DNA of 57,068 nt, from positions 1 through 57,068 of the forward strand of contig NZ_QPII01000024.1 of NCBI RefSeq assembly GCF_003336675.1, in the 5' to 3' direction. Below are positions 8,694 through 16,942 of the stretch, piece by piece. A program made the translations under genes and the position numbers. Source of the stretch: Billgrantia montanilacus. GTDB taxonomy: Bacteria > Pseudomonadota > Gammaproteobacteria > Pseudomonadales > Halomonadaceae. Below the pieces are notes generated by a model. The model ran no database searches, was not told where the DNA came from, and was given only the letters and a program-made list of their open reading frames with translations. Each line of letters begins with the position of its first letter. Within the stretch, counting starts at the first letter, position 1.

Positions 8694-9916
8694 GCCGTTC
8701 CCATGTCACTGCCGTTGAGCTGCCCCGCCTTGTTGCGAACGGGGTTGGCGTACTGGGCCAGCCACCAGGACCGCAGCTCGGCCGGCACGTCGTTCAGGCG
8801 GGCCTGGAAGCGTGCCCGGTCGACGTCGCTGACTTCGCTCATGTCCAGCAGCTCCGGAGCATCACCCAGCGCCTCGAGGGCGAGGTAGTGGCTTGGAAAG
8901 AGCTGATAGCCGGCTACCACCTGGCGGTCGATCTCGGCGGCAACGGCTTCCGGTGTATCGAAGCTGGCTTCCAGTGGTTCGCCGAAGCGCAGCTGTACTC
9001 GCCCCTTGTGGCCTGTAATCCCGGCCACGATGGACTGGATGTCTTCGAACTCGCTCTTGGCATAGCCGCCCTGGCTATGAATCGCCTGTAGCTCCCGGGC
9101 CTTCTGTACGTCGCAGGGGTCGTACTCGTAGCTGATCGATACCGGCACCACGCGCAGTTCGGCGATCGCTTCACCGATGGGCGCCTGGCGATCTTCCTGG
9201 CGTCGGGCCATGGTCAGCATCTTGATGATGGCGGGATCCGTGCGGTCGATGCCATCCTTGGCCCGACCCTCGCGCTGGGCCATCCAGATCGAGTGATTGT
9301 CTTCGATGATGGAGTGGCGGATATAGGCGGAAAGCGATTGGAATGCGGCCAGCATGGCACGTTTTCCGCGCAGCGCACGGCGAACGATGAAGCTCTTGTT
9401 GAGCCGCATCAGGTCGGTGACATAGGGCTTCTTCAGCAGATTGTCGCCGATGGCGATTCGCACCGTGTCACGTCCGCCACGATGCAGGCCGTAGTTGACG
9501 AAGGCCGGGTCGAGCGAGATGTCGCGATGATTGCCGATGAACAGATAGGCCGTATCCGGCGCCAGATGCTCCAGCCCCTCGACTCGAAATTCGTCGGTGG
9601 AGGTGCGTATCATCCGCTCCATATAATAGGCCACGCGCATCTGGAAATCGTGGACGGTGGCCACGCCGCGGGTCTCCCGGCGAATGGCGTAGGAGGCAAT
9701 CGCCCGAGCCAGTGCGGGCAGCATCCGGTTGAGTCTCGGTAGCCGGTAGCGCGTCAAGGCGTCGAGCAGCTCACGGTTGCTGGCCAGCCTGGCCAGTACT
9801 GCTGCGACTTCACTATCCTCATAGGGTCGTATGTCGGCCCAGGGATCCTGCTCTGCGGCTGGCGTATCGGTCTGCGGTTCTGTCATCGGCGTATTCTGGT
9901 TGACGGGATCGGTCAT
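8690..9916 (-). CDS. Glycerol-3-phosphate/lysophosphatidate-type acyltransferase family protein
   Basis: 408 residues, likely inner-membrane associated. An acyltransferase core begins near residue 120 with GNHRDISLDPAFVNYGL, corresponding to the NHxxxxD block of PlsB/PlsC enzymes but with five residues between His and Asp instead of four. Later comes a region of the VVPVSISYEYDPCDVQKA type. This matches a Pseudomonas/Halomonas family annotated only as 1-acyl-sn-glycerol-3-phosphate acyltransferase; the true substrate is unknown. It overlaps rdgC upstream and the CDF gene downstream by 4 bases each, so all three form one operon. Confidence 0.8.
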   Translation of the reverse strand: MTDPVNQNTPMTEPQTDTPAAEQDPWADIRPYEDSEVAAVLARLASNRELLDALTRYRLPRLNRMLPALARAIASYAIRRETRGVATVHDFQMRVAYYMERMIRTSTDEFRVEGLEHLAPDTAYLFIGNHRDISLDPAFVNYGLHRGGRDTVRIAIGDNLLKKPYVTDLMRLNKSFIVRRALRGKRAMLAAFQSLSAYIRHSIIEDNHSIWMAQREGRAKDGIDRTDPAIIKMLTMARRQEDRQAPIGEAIAELRVVPVSISYEYDPCDVQKARELQAIHSQGGYAKSEFEDIQSIVAGITGHKGRVQLRFGEPLEASFDTPEAVAAEIDRQVVAGYQLFPSHYLALEALGDAPELLDMSEVSDVDRARFQARLNDVPAELRSWWLAQYANPVRNKAGQLNGSDMGTA

Positions 9917-10845
9917 GCGCTGTCCTGCAGCGACGCAGTGGAGGCTTCGCCATCCAGCCAGCCGATCAATTGCTCGATCTCTTCGGCGAGGGTCTGGGTC
10001 ATCAGCATGAAGTCCGCCTCCAGTCTCACGATGGCATCGCCATCGTCTTCGGTTTCGTTGGCCTCGTCGATCAGTGCATCACTGAAGCGCAGGGATTTCA
10101 GGGCCAGGTCATCATGTAACACGAAGCTTAGCCGGCCTTCGATCTCAAGGGCCAGCCGGCTCGCCTGGCGGCCTGCCGACAGCAGCTGCTGGATCTCGTC
10201 GCTGTCCAGGTCGACCTGACGAGCACGCAGTACACCATCATCGCCTTTGGCCTTGAGCTCGACCTGGTCACCGAGCTGCAGGCTGGCGGGGCGTTCGTCC
10301 GGCTCGGCCAGCCACTGGGTCATGGCACGCATCGGTAGGGTCTGGGTGGCTAGAGGAGTTACCTTGAGGCTGCCCAGGGTTTCTCGCAGCAGGTCCAACA
10401 CTTCCTCGGCACGCTTGCGCGAGCTGCTGTTGACAGCGATCAGGTTGCGCCGCGTATCCCACCACAGGTCGACCTTCTGGCTGCGGATGAAGGCGCGGGG
10501 CAGCAGCTCTTCATAGACCTGCTCCTTGAGTTCCTGCTTTTCCTGTCGGCGCAGTTTACGGCCCTCGCGGGCCTCGATGTCGGCGCCGCGCTCCTCGACC
10601 TCTTCGCGCACCACCCCCGCCGGCAGCAGGCGTTCCTGACGCAGGACCGTCATCAGCCGCTGCCCCTGCAGTTCGTGCAGCAGCGCCGTGCCGGCACGAC
10701 CCGCAGGCGGGCACCACCCCAGCCGGCGAGCCTCGCTGCTGCCGGGCAGGCGCGCCGCCTGTTCGGCCAGTGCCGTCTCCAGGTCGGCTGCCGGGATCGT
10801 CGCTGACTCATGCAGGCGGTAAAGGTGCAAGTGCTTGAACCACAT
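9913..10845 (-). CDS. rdgC: Recombination-associated protein RdgC
   Basis: 310 residues, the usual RdgC length. The N-terminus MWFKHLHLYRL, the LLPAGVVREEVEER-x-G-x-x-IEAREGRKL region with the charged RRQEKQELKEQVYEELLPRAF segment, and WWDTRRNLIAVNSSSRKRAEEVL are characteristic. RdgC forms a ring-shaped dimer on double-stranded DNA and limits RecA-mediated recombination in the nucleoid. It is the first gene of the - strand operon with the acyltransferase (4-base overlap). Confidence 0.95.
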   Translation of the reverse strand: MWFKHLHLYRLHESATIPAADLETALAEQAARLPGSSEARRLGWCPPAGRAGTALLHELQGQRLMTVLRQERLLPAGVVREEVEERGADIEAREGRKLRRQEKQELKEQVYEELLPRAFIRSQKVDLWWDTRRNLIAVNSSSRKRAEEVLDLLRETLGSLKVTPLATQTLPMRAMTQWLAEPDERPASLQLGDQVELKAKGDDGVLRARQVDLDSDEIQQLLSAGRQASRLALEIEGRLSFVLHDDLALKSLRFSDALIDEANETEDDGDAIVRLEADFMLMTQTLAEEIEQLIGWLDGEASTASLQDSA

Positions 10846-10930
10846 GGCGCATTACCTGATCAAAAAGGACGCATATTATGGCCAAGGGGAGGCGGGGGTT
10901 CCAGTGTTGAAGGTAACGGCGGGCAAGACA

Positions 10931-10952
10931 AATTCAAACTCTTGTTTGAATT
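10931..10952. promoter_or_regulatory. PsrA-like operator palindrome upstream of the thioesterase
   Basis: AATTCAAAC, four bases, GTTTGAATT is a perfect 9-bp inverted repeat containing CAAAC-N4-GTTTG. This fits the published Pseudomonas PsrA consensus (C/G)AAAC-N2-4-GTTT(G/C). PsrA is a TetR-family repressor released by long-chain fatty acids. The site lies about 90 bases before the thioesterase start, so fatty-acid-responsive control is a reasonable inference. Confidence 0.6.
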
Positions 10953-11041
10953 GAGGCGGTGGCGGGGCCTAGAATCGATGCTCGCTTCCACTTCTGTATC
11001 GCACTCCCTCATATACCGGACCACCCTCAGGAGAAGCACCG

Positions 11042-11464
11042 ATGGATTCTCGACTTTCCCGCGTCACCCTGCGCGTTCGCGGCTATCACCTGGATGGCTA
11101 TGGCCACGTCAACAACGCCCGTTACCTGGAGTTCCTCGAGGAGGGTCGCTGGGGCTACTTCGATGATCGGCCCGATGTCGCTCGGCCGTTCGCCAGCGGC
11201 AACCCCGCCCTGGTGGCCGTCAACCTCAATATCAACTACCGCCTGGCGGCCGTGGCGGGCGACGACCTGGAGGTGCGCACGCGCCTTGCGGAGCTAGGCA
11301 GTCGAAGCGCGCGCATGCATCAGGAGATTCGCCGGCTGCGCGATGACAAGCTGGTGGTCGACGCCAGTCTCACCTTCGTGCTGCTCGATGTGAAGGCGAA
11401 CCGGCCCCTTGCCATCGAGGGTGAGCTGCATGATCTTCTGGCGCCCCTGGTCCTCGAGGATTGA
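11042..11464 (+). CDS. Acyl-CoA thioesterase, hotdog fold (4HBT/YbgC-like)
   Basis: 140 residues, typical for a single-hotdog thioesterase. The catalytic signature DGYGHVNNARYLEFLEEGR (near residues 18-36) is the D-x-x-GHVNNxxYLxxxE motif of the 4-hydroxybenzoyl-CoA thioesterase family. These cytoplasmic enzymes hydrolyse acyl-CoA to free acid and CoA; the preferred acyl chain cannot be deduced. The ATG at 11042 follows CAGGAG with good spacing. The upstream PsrA-like palindrome suggests a fatty-acid substrate. Confidence 0.85.
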   Translation: MDSRLSRVTLRVRGYHLDGYGHVNNARYLEFLEEGRWGYFDDRPDVARPFASGNPALVAVNLNINYRLAAVAGDDLEVRTRLAELGSRSARMHQEIRRLRDDKLVVDASLTFVLLDVKANRPLAIEGELHDLLAPLVLED

Positions 11465-11570
11465 GCGTGACAGGGCGCACGTGACGGCACGTGATCCGAA
11501 ACAACCACCCGGTTGATGAAGAATCCGGCTGATCCGTGACAGCCCCCCGCTGCCTTTGCGCTGTCCGCGA

Positions 11571-11579
11571 TGGTATGAT
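11571..11579 (+). promoter_or_regulatory. Candidate extended -10 promoter for gyrA
   Basis: TGGTATGAT fits an extended -10 element (TGn-TATAAT) with no clear -35 box. It would give a leader of about 200 bases containing the palindromic element at 11616-11731. Weak evidence from sequence alone. Confidence 0.3.
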
Positions 11580-11615
11580 GCAAGGCTGTAATGGCGCCTC
11601 CTTAGTGGAGAAACG

Positions 11616-11731
11616 CTGCACGAATCGGCGAGCGAGATGAAGCGCAAGGCGCCCGGAGCGCAGGAACCGGAGCATATGGGGTATATGTGAGGATTCCGAG
11701 CACCGCGTAACGCAGCGATTCGCTCGTGCAG
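11616..11731. repeat. Palindromic element of about 116 bp in the gyrA leader
   Basis: The segment is bounded by CTGCACGA and its exact inverse TCGTGCAG, with further matching arms inside (CGAATCGGCGAGCG against CGATTCGCTCG) and a central hairpin around GCATATGGGGTATATG. It could fold as one long imperfect stem-loop. It does not match the REP arrays of this window. It resembles an intergenic repeat I recall from Halomonas genomes, but only one copy is present here, so repeat status is inferred. Confidence 0.5.
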
Positions 11732-11789
11732 ACATTCGTGGAGTGTTTCTTGGTGCCAAACCGCTGCAGCGCAAAGGATTCGACGACCC

Positions 11790-14528
11790 ATGGGTGACAT
11801 CGCCAGAGAAATTCTGCCAGTCAACATCGAGGACGAACTCAAGCAGTCGTACCTCGACTACGCGATGAGCGTGATTATTGGCCGTGCGCTTCCCGACGTG
11901 CGCGATGGCCTCAAGCCAGTGCACCGGCGCGTGCTGTTCGCCATGCACGAGCTCAGCAACGACTGGAACAAACCCTACAAGAAATCTGCCCGCGTGGTCG
12001 GTGATGTCATCGGTAAGTACCACCCCCACGGTGACAGTGCGGTCTATGACACCATCGTACGTATGGCCCAGCACTTCTCCATGCGCCACGTGCTGGTCGA
12101 TGGCCAGGGCAACTTCGGTTCCATCGATGGCGACAACGCCGCTGCCATGCGTTACACCGAGGTGCGCATGGCCCGGCTCGCCCATGAGCTGCTGGCCGAC
12201 CTCGAGAAGGATACCGTCGACTGGGTCGACAACTACGACGGTACCGAGCGCATTCCCGATGTGCTGCCCACCAAGGTGCCCAACCTGCTGATCAACGGCT
12301 CGTCGGGCATCGCCGTGGGCATGGCGACCAACATCCCGCCACATAACATGGTGGAGATCATCAGCGGCTGCCTGGCGCTGATCGACGATTACACGCTCTC
12401 CGTCGACGACCTCATGGAGTACATCCCGGGACCCGACTTCCCCACCGGGGCCATCATCAACGGCAAGGCCGGCATCCTCGAGGCCTACCGCACCGGGCGA
12501 GGGCGCATCTATGTGCGTGCCTGTCACACCATCGAGCACGACGACAAGAGCGGTCGCGACCACATCATCGTCACCGAGCTGCCGTATCAGGTGAACAAGG
12601 CGCGGCTGATCGAGAAGATCGCCGAGCTGGTGAAAGAGAAGAAGATCGAGGGCATCGCCGAGCTGCGCGACGAATCCGACAAGGATGGCCTGCGGGTGGT
12701 GATCGAGGTCAAACGCGGTGAATCGGGCGAAGTGGTGGTCAACAACCTCTTCGCCCAGACCCAACTGCAGAATGTCTTCGGCATCAATATGGTCGCCATC
12801 GAGGATGGCCAGCCCAAGATCCTCAATCTCAAGGAGATCCTCGAGGCCTTCATTCGCCATCGCCGCGAAGTGGTCACCCGCCGTACCCTGTTCGAGTTGA
12901 AGAAGGCCCGCGAGCGCGGTCATCTGCTCGAAGGCCTGGCCGTAGCCATCTCCAACATCGACGAGGTGATCGAGCTGATCAAGGCCTCGCCGAGCGCCGC
13001 CGAGGCCAAGGAGAAGCTGTTGGAGAAGGTCTGGCAGCCGGGGCAGGTCACCGCCATGCTGGAGCGGGCCGGTGCCACCTCGTGCAAGCCAGAGGAGCTG
13101 GAAGAGGGCTTCGGCCTCAGCCAGACGGGCAGCGAATATCGTCTTTCGCCGGCCCAGGCCCAGGCGATACTCGAATTGCGCCTGCACCGCCTCACCGGGC
13201 TCGAGACCGAGAAGCTGCTCGATGAATACCTCGGTATCCTCGAGCGGATTGCCGAGCTGACCGCCATTCTCGCTTCCAGCGAGCGCCTGCTCGAAGTGAT
13301 CCGCGAGGAACTGGCTGCCGTGCGCGACCAGTTCGGCGACCCGCGGCGTACCGAGATCCAGGCCAGCCATCTCGACCTTTCCATCGAGGACCTGATCGCC
13401 GAGGAGGACATGGTGGTCACGGTGTCGCGTACCGGCTACGCCAAGACCCAGCCGCTTTCCGACTACCAGGCCCAGCGCCGCGGTGGCCGCGGCAAGTCGG
13501 CGACTTCCATGAAGGATGAGGATGTCATCGAGCACCTGCTGGTGGCCTCGACCCACGATACCGTGCTGCTGTTCTCCAACAAGGGCAAGGTGTACTGGCT
13601 CAAGGTCTACGAGATGCCCAACGCCAGTCGTGGCTCTCGCGGCAAGCCGCTGGTCAACATGCTGCCGCTGGACGAAGGCGAAGCCATCAATGCCATCCTG
13701 CCGGTGCGCGACTACCGGGCTGACAGCTACATCTTCTTTGCCACCGCCAAGGGTACCGTCAAGCGCACCAGCCTCAACCAGTTCTCCCGGCCGCGCAGTG
13801 TGGGCCTGATCGCCATCGACCTGGAAGAGGGCGACCGCCTGGTTGGCGCAGCCATCACCAGCGGCTCCGACCACGCCATGCTGCTGTCGTCCAACGGCAA
13901 GGCGATTCGCTTCGAGGAAGGCAACGTGCGCGCCATGGGGCGTACCGCCCGCGGCGTGCGCGGCATGCGCCTGCTAGGCGGTGCCGAAGTGATCAGCCTG
14001 ATCATTCCCCAGAGCCAGCAGATCGACGCCGAGGCGGATATCGAGAGCGAAGCCGAGGAGGGCGCCGAGCTCGAAGCCCTCAACGGCAACGGTGGCCAGA
14101 TCTACATCCTCACCGCCAGCGAGAACGGCTACGGCAAGCGTACCCGCCTTGAAGAGTTCCCGCTGCGCGGTCGTGGCGGCCAGGGCGTGATCGCCATGCA
14201 GACCAGCGAGCGCAACGGTTCGCTGGTCGCCGCCATGCAGGTCTACTCGGCCGACGAGATGATGCTGATCACCGACAAGGGCACCTTGGTGCGTACCCGG
14301 GTCGATGAGGTATCGATCACCTCGCGCAATACCCAGGGCGTGATGCTGATCCGTCTCGGCGAGAACGAGAAGCTGGTCAAGACCGTACGCATCGACGAGC
14401 CCGAGGAGGTCGAGAGCGAAGCCATCGAGGGTGAATACGAAGAGACAGCACCGTCCGATGGACCGGATTCGTCGGAGCAGGGTGCGGATGAGAGTGACAC
14501 CACGGACGAGACCAAAAACGACGAGTAA
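11790..14528 (+). CDS. gyrA: DNA gyrase subunit A
   Basis: 912 residues, slightly longer than E. coli GyrA because of an acidic C-terminal tail. The catalytic tyrosine is Tyr122 (AAMRYTEVR). The quinolone-resistance region HPHGDSAVYDTIV has Ser83 and Asp87, the wild-type susceptible residues by E. coli numbering. The GyrA box QRRGGRG is present before the DNA-wrapping beta-pinwheel domain. With GyrB it introduces negative supercoils using ATP. An acidic insert (DAEADIESEAEEGAELEA) interrupts the C-terminal domain. It heads the gyrA-serC-pheA-tyrA/aroA-cmk-rpsA block typical of Pseudomonas-like gammaproteobacteria. Confidence 0.98.
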   Translation: MGDIAREILPVNIEDELKQSYLDYAMSVIIGRALPDVRDGLKPVHRRVLFAMHELSNDWNKPYKKSARVVGDVIGKYHPHGDSAVYDTIVRMAQHFSMRHVLVDGQGNFGSIDGDNAAAMRYTEVRMARLAHELLADLEKDTVDWVDNYDGTERIPDVLPTKVPNLLINGSSGIAVGMATNIPPHNMVEIISGCLALIDDYTLSVDDLMEYIPGPDFPTGAIINGKAGILEAYRTGRGRIYVRACHTIEHDDKSGRDHIIVTELPYQVNKARLIEKIAELVKEKKIEGIAELRDESDKDGLRVVIEVKRGESGEVVVNNLFAQTQLQNVFGINMVAIEDGQPKILNLKEILEAFIRHRREVVTRRTLFELKKARERGHLLEGLAVAISNIDEVIELIKASPSAAEAKEKLLEKVWQPGQVTAMLERAGATSCKPEELEEGFGLSQTGSEYRLSPAQAQAILELRLHRLTGLETEKLLDEYLGILERIAELTAILASSERLLEVIREELAAVRDQFGDPRRTEIQASHLDLSIEDLIAEEDMVVTVSRTGYAKTQPLSDYQAQRRGGRGKSATSMKDEDVIEHLLVASTHDTVLLFSNKGKVYWLKVYEMPNASRGSRGKPLVNMLPLDEGEAINAILPVRDYRADSYIFFATAKGTVKRTSLNQFSRPRSVGLIAIDLEEGDRLVGAAITSGSDHAMLLSSNGKAIRFEEGNVRAMGRTARGVRGMRLLGGAEVISLIIPQSQQIDAEADIESEAEEGAELEALNGNGGQIYILTASENGYGKRTRLEEFPLRGRGGQGVIAMQTSERNGSLVAAMQVYSADEMMLITDKGTLVRTRVDEVSITSRNTQGVMLIRLGENEKLVKTVRIDEPEEVESEAIEGEYEETAPSDGPDSSEQGADESDTTDETKNDE

Positions 14529-14725
14529 AGGCCTGCCGCGCCATACCGAGCGATGAGCGCCGGGGAGCAGTCGAAGCGAGGGTCTTTTGTCATGGATGGC
14601 AAAAGTAGCGCCCTGGGAAGGGTTCACAGCGCCCTCGCGCAGGCTGGTCGCCGGGTTAGCTCATCGTCAGCTAGGGCGCTCATCTCGCCTCGACACGATA
14701 TGAGCAGAACGGAACCACGACGCTG

Positions 14726-15844
14726 ATGACACGCCACTATAATTTCTGTGCCGGCCCGGCTGCGCTGCCTGCCCCGGTGCTGGAGCGGGCTCGCGAGGAG
14801 CTGCTGGACTATCAGGGACGCGGGCTCTCGGTGATGGAGATGAGTCACCGTTCTCCCGAGTTCGTCGCCATCGCCGAGCAGGCCGAGGCCGACCTGCGCG
14901 AGTTGCTCGCGATACCCGACAACTACCGCGTGCTGTTCCTGCAGGGGGGCGCCAGCCTGCAGTTCTCCATGGTGCCGATGAACCTGCTGGGGCAGGGTGG
15001 CAGCGCCAACTTCCTCTATACCGGAATCTGGGGCAAGAAGGCCCTGGCCGAGGCGAAGCACCTGGGCTTTCCGGTCCAGCTGTCGGGCTCCAGCGAAGAC
15101 AGTGGCCATACCCGGGTGCCTGCCCAGGTCGACATCGCGCTATCCAGTGATGCCGCCTACCTGCACTACACCGCCAACGAGACCATCGGTGGCCTGGAAT
15201 TCGACTATATCCCGGGTACCGCACAGGGCGGGTTGCGCCGCGCCGACGGTGTCGAGGTGCCGCTGGTCTGCGATCTTTCCTCGAGCATACTCTCCGGCCC
15301 CCTGGACGTATCGCGCTTCGGCGTGATCTACGCCGGTGCCCAGAAGAACATCGGGCCGGCCGGCCTCACCCTGGTCATCGTGCGCGACGACCTGCTCGAG
15401 CGCCGCTGCGAGCGGATTCCGAGCCTGTTTGACTACCGCGCCATGGCCGAGGCGGGCTCCATGGTCAATACGCCGCCCACCTTCGCCTGGTACCTGGCGG
15501 GCCTGGTGTTCCAGTGGCTGAAGCACGATATCGGTGGACTTGCGGCCATGGACGCCGTCAATGCGCGCAAGGCTGCCAGGCTCTATGCCACCATCGACGG
15601 CAGCGAGCTCTATTCCAACCCGATCGCCTTGCCGAACCGCTCGCGAATGAACGTCCCGTTCGTTCTGGCCGATGCGCGCCTCGACAAGCCGTTCCTCGAC
15701 GAGGCCGAGCAGGCCGGCTTGCTCAACCTCAAGGGGCATCGTAGCGTCGGGGGCATGCGGGCCAGTCTTTACAATGCCGTGCCGGAAGCGGCGGTCGACG
15801 CCCTGATCGATTTCATGGCCGACTTCGAGAAGCGAAGGGGATGA
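14726..15844 (+). CDS. serC: Phosphoserine aminotransferase
   Basis: 372 residues, close to the family norm of about 360. Class V PLP aminotransferase: FCAGPAALP at the N-terminus, a phosphate-binding GGASLQF loop, and the Schiff-base lysine at Lys207 in YAGAQKNIGPAG. It converts 3-phosphohydroxypyruvate and glutamate to phosphoserine (serine synthesis) and also acts in the PLP pathway. Start ATG at 14726. Only 4 bases separate it from pheA, so the two are co-transcribed; the 197 bases between gyrA and serC show no clear terminator. Confidence 0.97.
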   Translation: MTRHYNFCAGPAALPAPVLERAREELLDYQGRGLSVMEMSHRSPEFVAIAEQAEADLRELLAIPDNYRVLFLQGGASLQFSMVPMNLLGQGGSANFLYTGIWGKKALAEAKHLGFPVQLSGSSEDSGHTRVPAQVDIALSSDAAYLHYTANETIGGLEFDYIPGTAQGGLRRADGVEVPLVCDLSSSILSGPLDVSRFGVIYAGAQKNIGPAGLTLVIVRDDLLERRCERIPSLFDYRAMAEAGSMVNTPPTFAWYLAGLVFQWLKHDIGGLAAMDAVNARKAARLYATIDGSELYSNPIALPNRSRMNVPFVLADARLDKPFLDEAEQAGLLNLKGHRSVGGMRASLYNAVPEAAVDALIDFMADFEKRRG

Positions 15845-15848
15845 CACG

Positions 15849-16940
15849 ATGAGCGATACCCCCACCAACCTGGATGCGTTGCGCCAGCGCATCGATGAGC
15901 TGGACAACGATATCCTGAGATTGATCAGCGACAGGGCGCGGTGTGCCAAGCAGGTCGCCGATGTAAAGACCAAGAGCGACCCCGATTCCGTCTTTTACCG
16001 GCCGGAGCGCGAGGCCCAGGTGCTGCGTCGTATCATGGAGCTCAACAGCGGGCCGCTGGACAGTGAAGAGATGGCCCGGCTGTTCCGAGAAATCATGTCG
16101 GCCTGCCTGGCGCTGGAACAGCCGATCAAGGTCGCCTACCTGGGCCCAGAAGGGACCTTCACCCAGCAGGCGGCGCTCAAGCACTTCGGAGCCAGCGCCG
16201 TCAGCTTGCCCATGGCGGCCATCGATGAGGTCTTCCGCGAAGTCGAGGCCGGTGCCGTGAATTACGGCGTAGTCCCGGTTGAAAACTCCACCGAAGGGGT
16301 GATCAGCCATACCCTGGACTCCTTCATGGACTCCTCGATTCGCATCTGCGGTGAAGTGGTGTTGCGTATCCACCACCACCTGCTGGTGTCCGAGGCTACC
16401 CTGAAGGACAAGGTGTCGCGGATCTACTCGCACCCGCAATCCTTCGCCCAGTGTCGCAAGTGGCTCGATGCCCACTATCCCCGCGCCGAGCGGGTGCCGG
16501 TGTCGTCCAATGCAGAGGCCGCCAGGATGATCAAGGGCGAATGGCACAGCGCGGCGATCGCCGGCGACATGGCAGCCAAGCTCTACGGGCTGGAGAAGAT
16601 CGCCGAGAAGATCGAGGACCGCCCGGACAACTCGACGCGCTTCCTGATCATCGGCAGTCATGACGTGCCGATTTCCGGCGAAGACAAGACGTCCATCGTT
16701 GTGGCCATGCGCAACCAACCGGGTGCACTGCATGAGCTGCTCGAGCCCTTCCATCGGCATCAGATCGACTTGACCCGTCTCGAGACGCGCCCCTCGCGCA
16801 GCGGGGTGTGGAACTATGTGTTCTTCATCGACTTCAAGGGCCACTCCGACGAGCCCCGGGTCGCCGCGGTGCTTGAGGAGGTGCGTCTGCGCGCCGCCGA
16901 GCTCAAGGTGCTGGGCTCCTATCCGATAGGTGTGCTCTAG
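15849..16940 (+). CDS. pheA: Bifunctional chorismate mutase / prephenate dehydratase
   Basis: 363 residues in three parts: an AroQ-type chorismate mutase (LDALRQRIDELDNDIL, about 7-95), a prephenate dehydratase domain (VAYLGPEGTFTQQAA and NSTEGVISHTLD) and a C-terminal ACT domain with QPGALHELLEPF and LTRLETRPS, the phenylalanine-binding GALV/ESRP equivalents. It turns chorismate into phenylpyruvate and is likely inhibited by phenylalanine. It sits in the aromatic amino-acid block, 4 bases after serC and 2 before the tyrA-aroA fusion. Confidence 0.97.
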   Translation: MSDTPTNLDALRQRIDELDNDILRLISDRARCAKQVADVKTKSDPDSVFYRPEREAQVLRRIMELNSGPLDSEEMARLFREIMSACLALEQPIKVAYLGPEGTFTQQAALKHFGASAVSLPMAAIDEVFREVEAGAVNYGVVPVENSTEGVISHTLDSFMDSSIRICGEVVLRIHHHLLVSEATLKDKVSRIYSHPQSFAQCRKWLDAHYPRAERVPVSSNAEAARMIKGEWHSAAIAGDMAAKLYGLEKIAEKIEDRPDNSTRFLIIGSHDVPISGEDKTSIVVAMRNQPGALHELLEPFHRHQIDLTRLETRPSRSGVWNYVFFIDFKGHSDEPRVAAVLEEVRLRAAELKVLGSYPIGVL

Positions 16941-16942
16941 GC

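Noticed and set aside
11370..13874. Long open frame on the - strand opposite gyrA
   Set aside because: It is a shadow of the GC-rich gyrA coding frame: no ribosome binding site or recognised domain, with composition rich in Gly, His and Asp as expected from reverse-strand reading.
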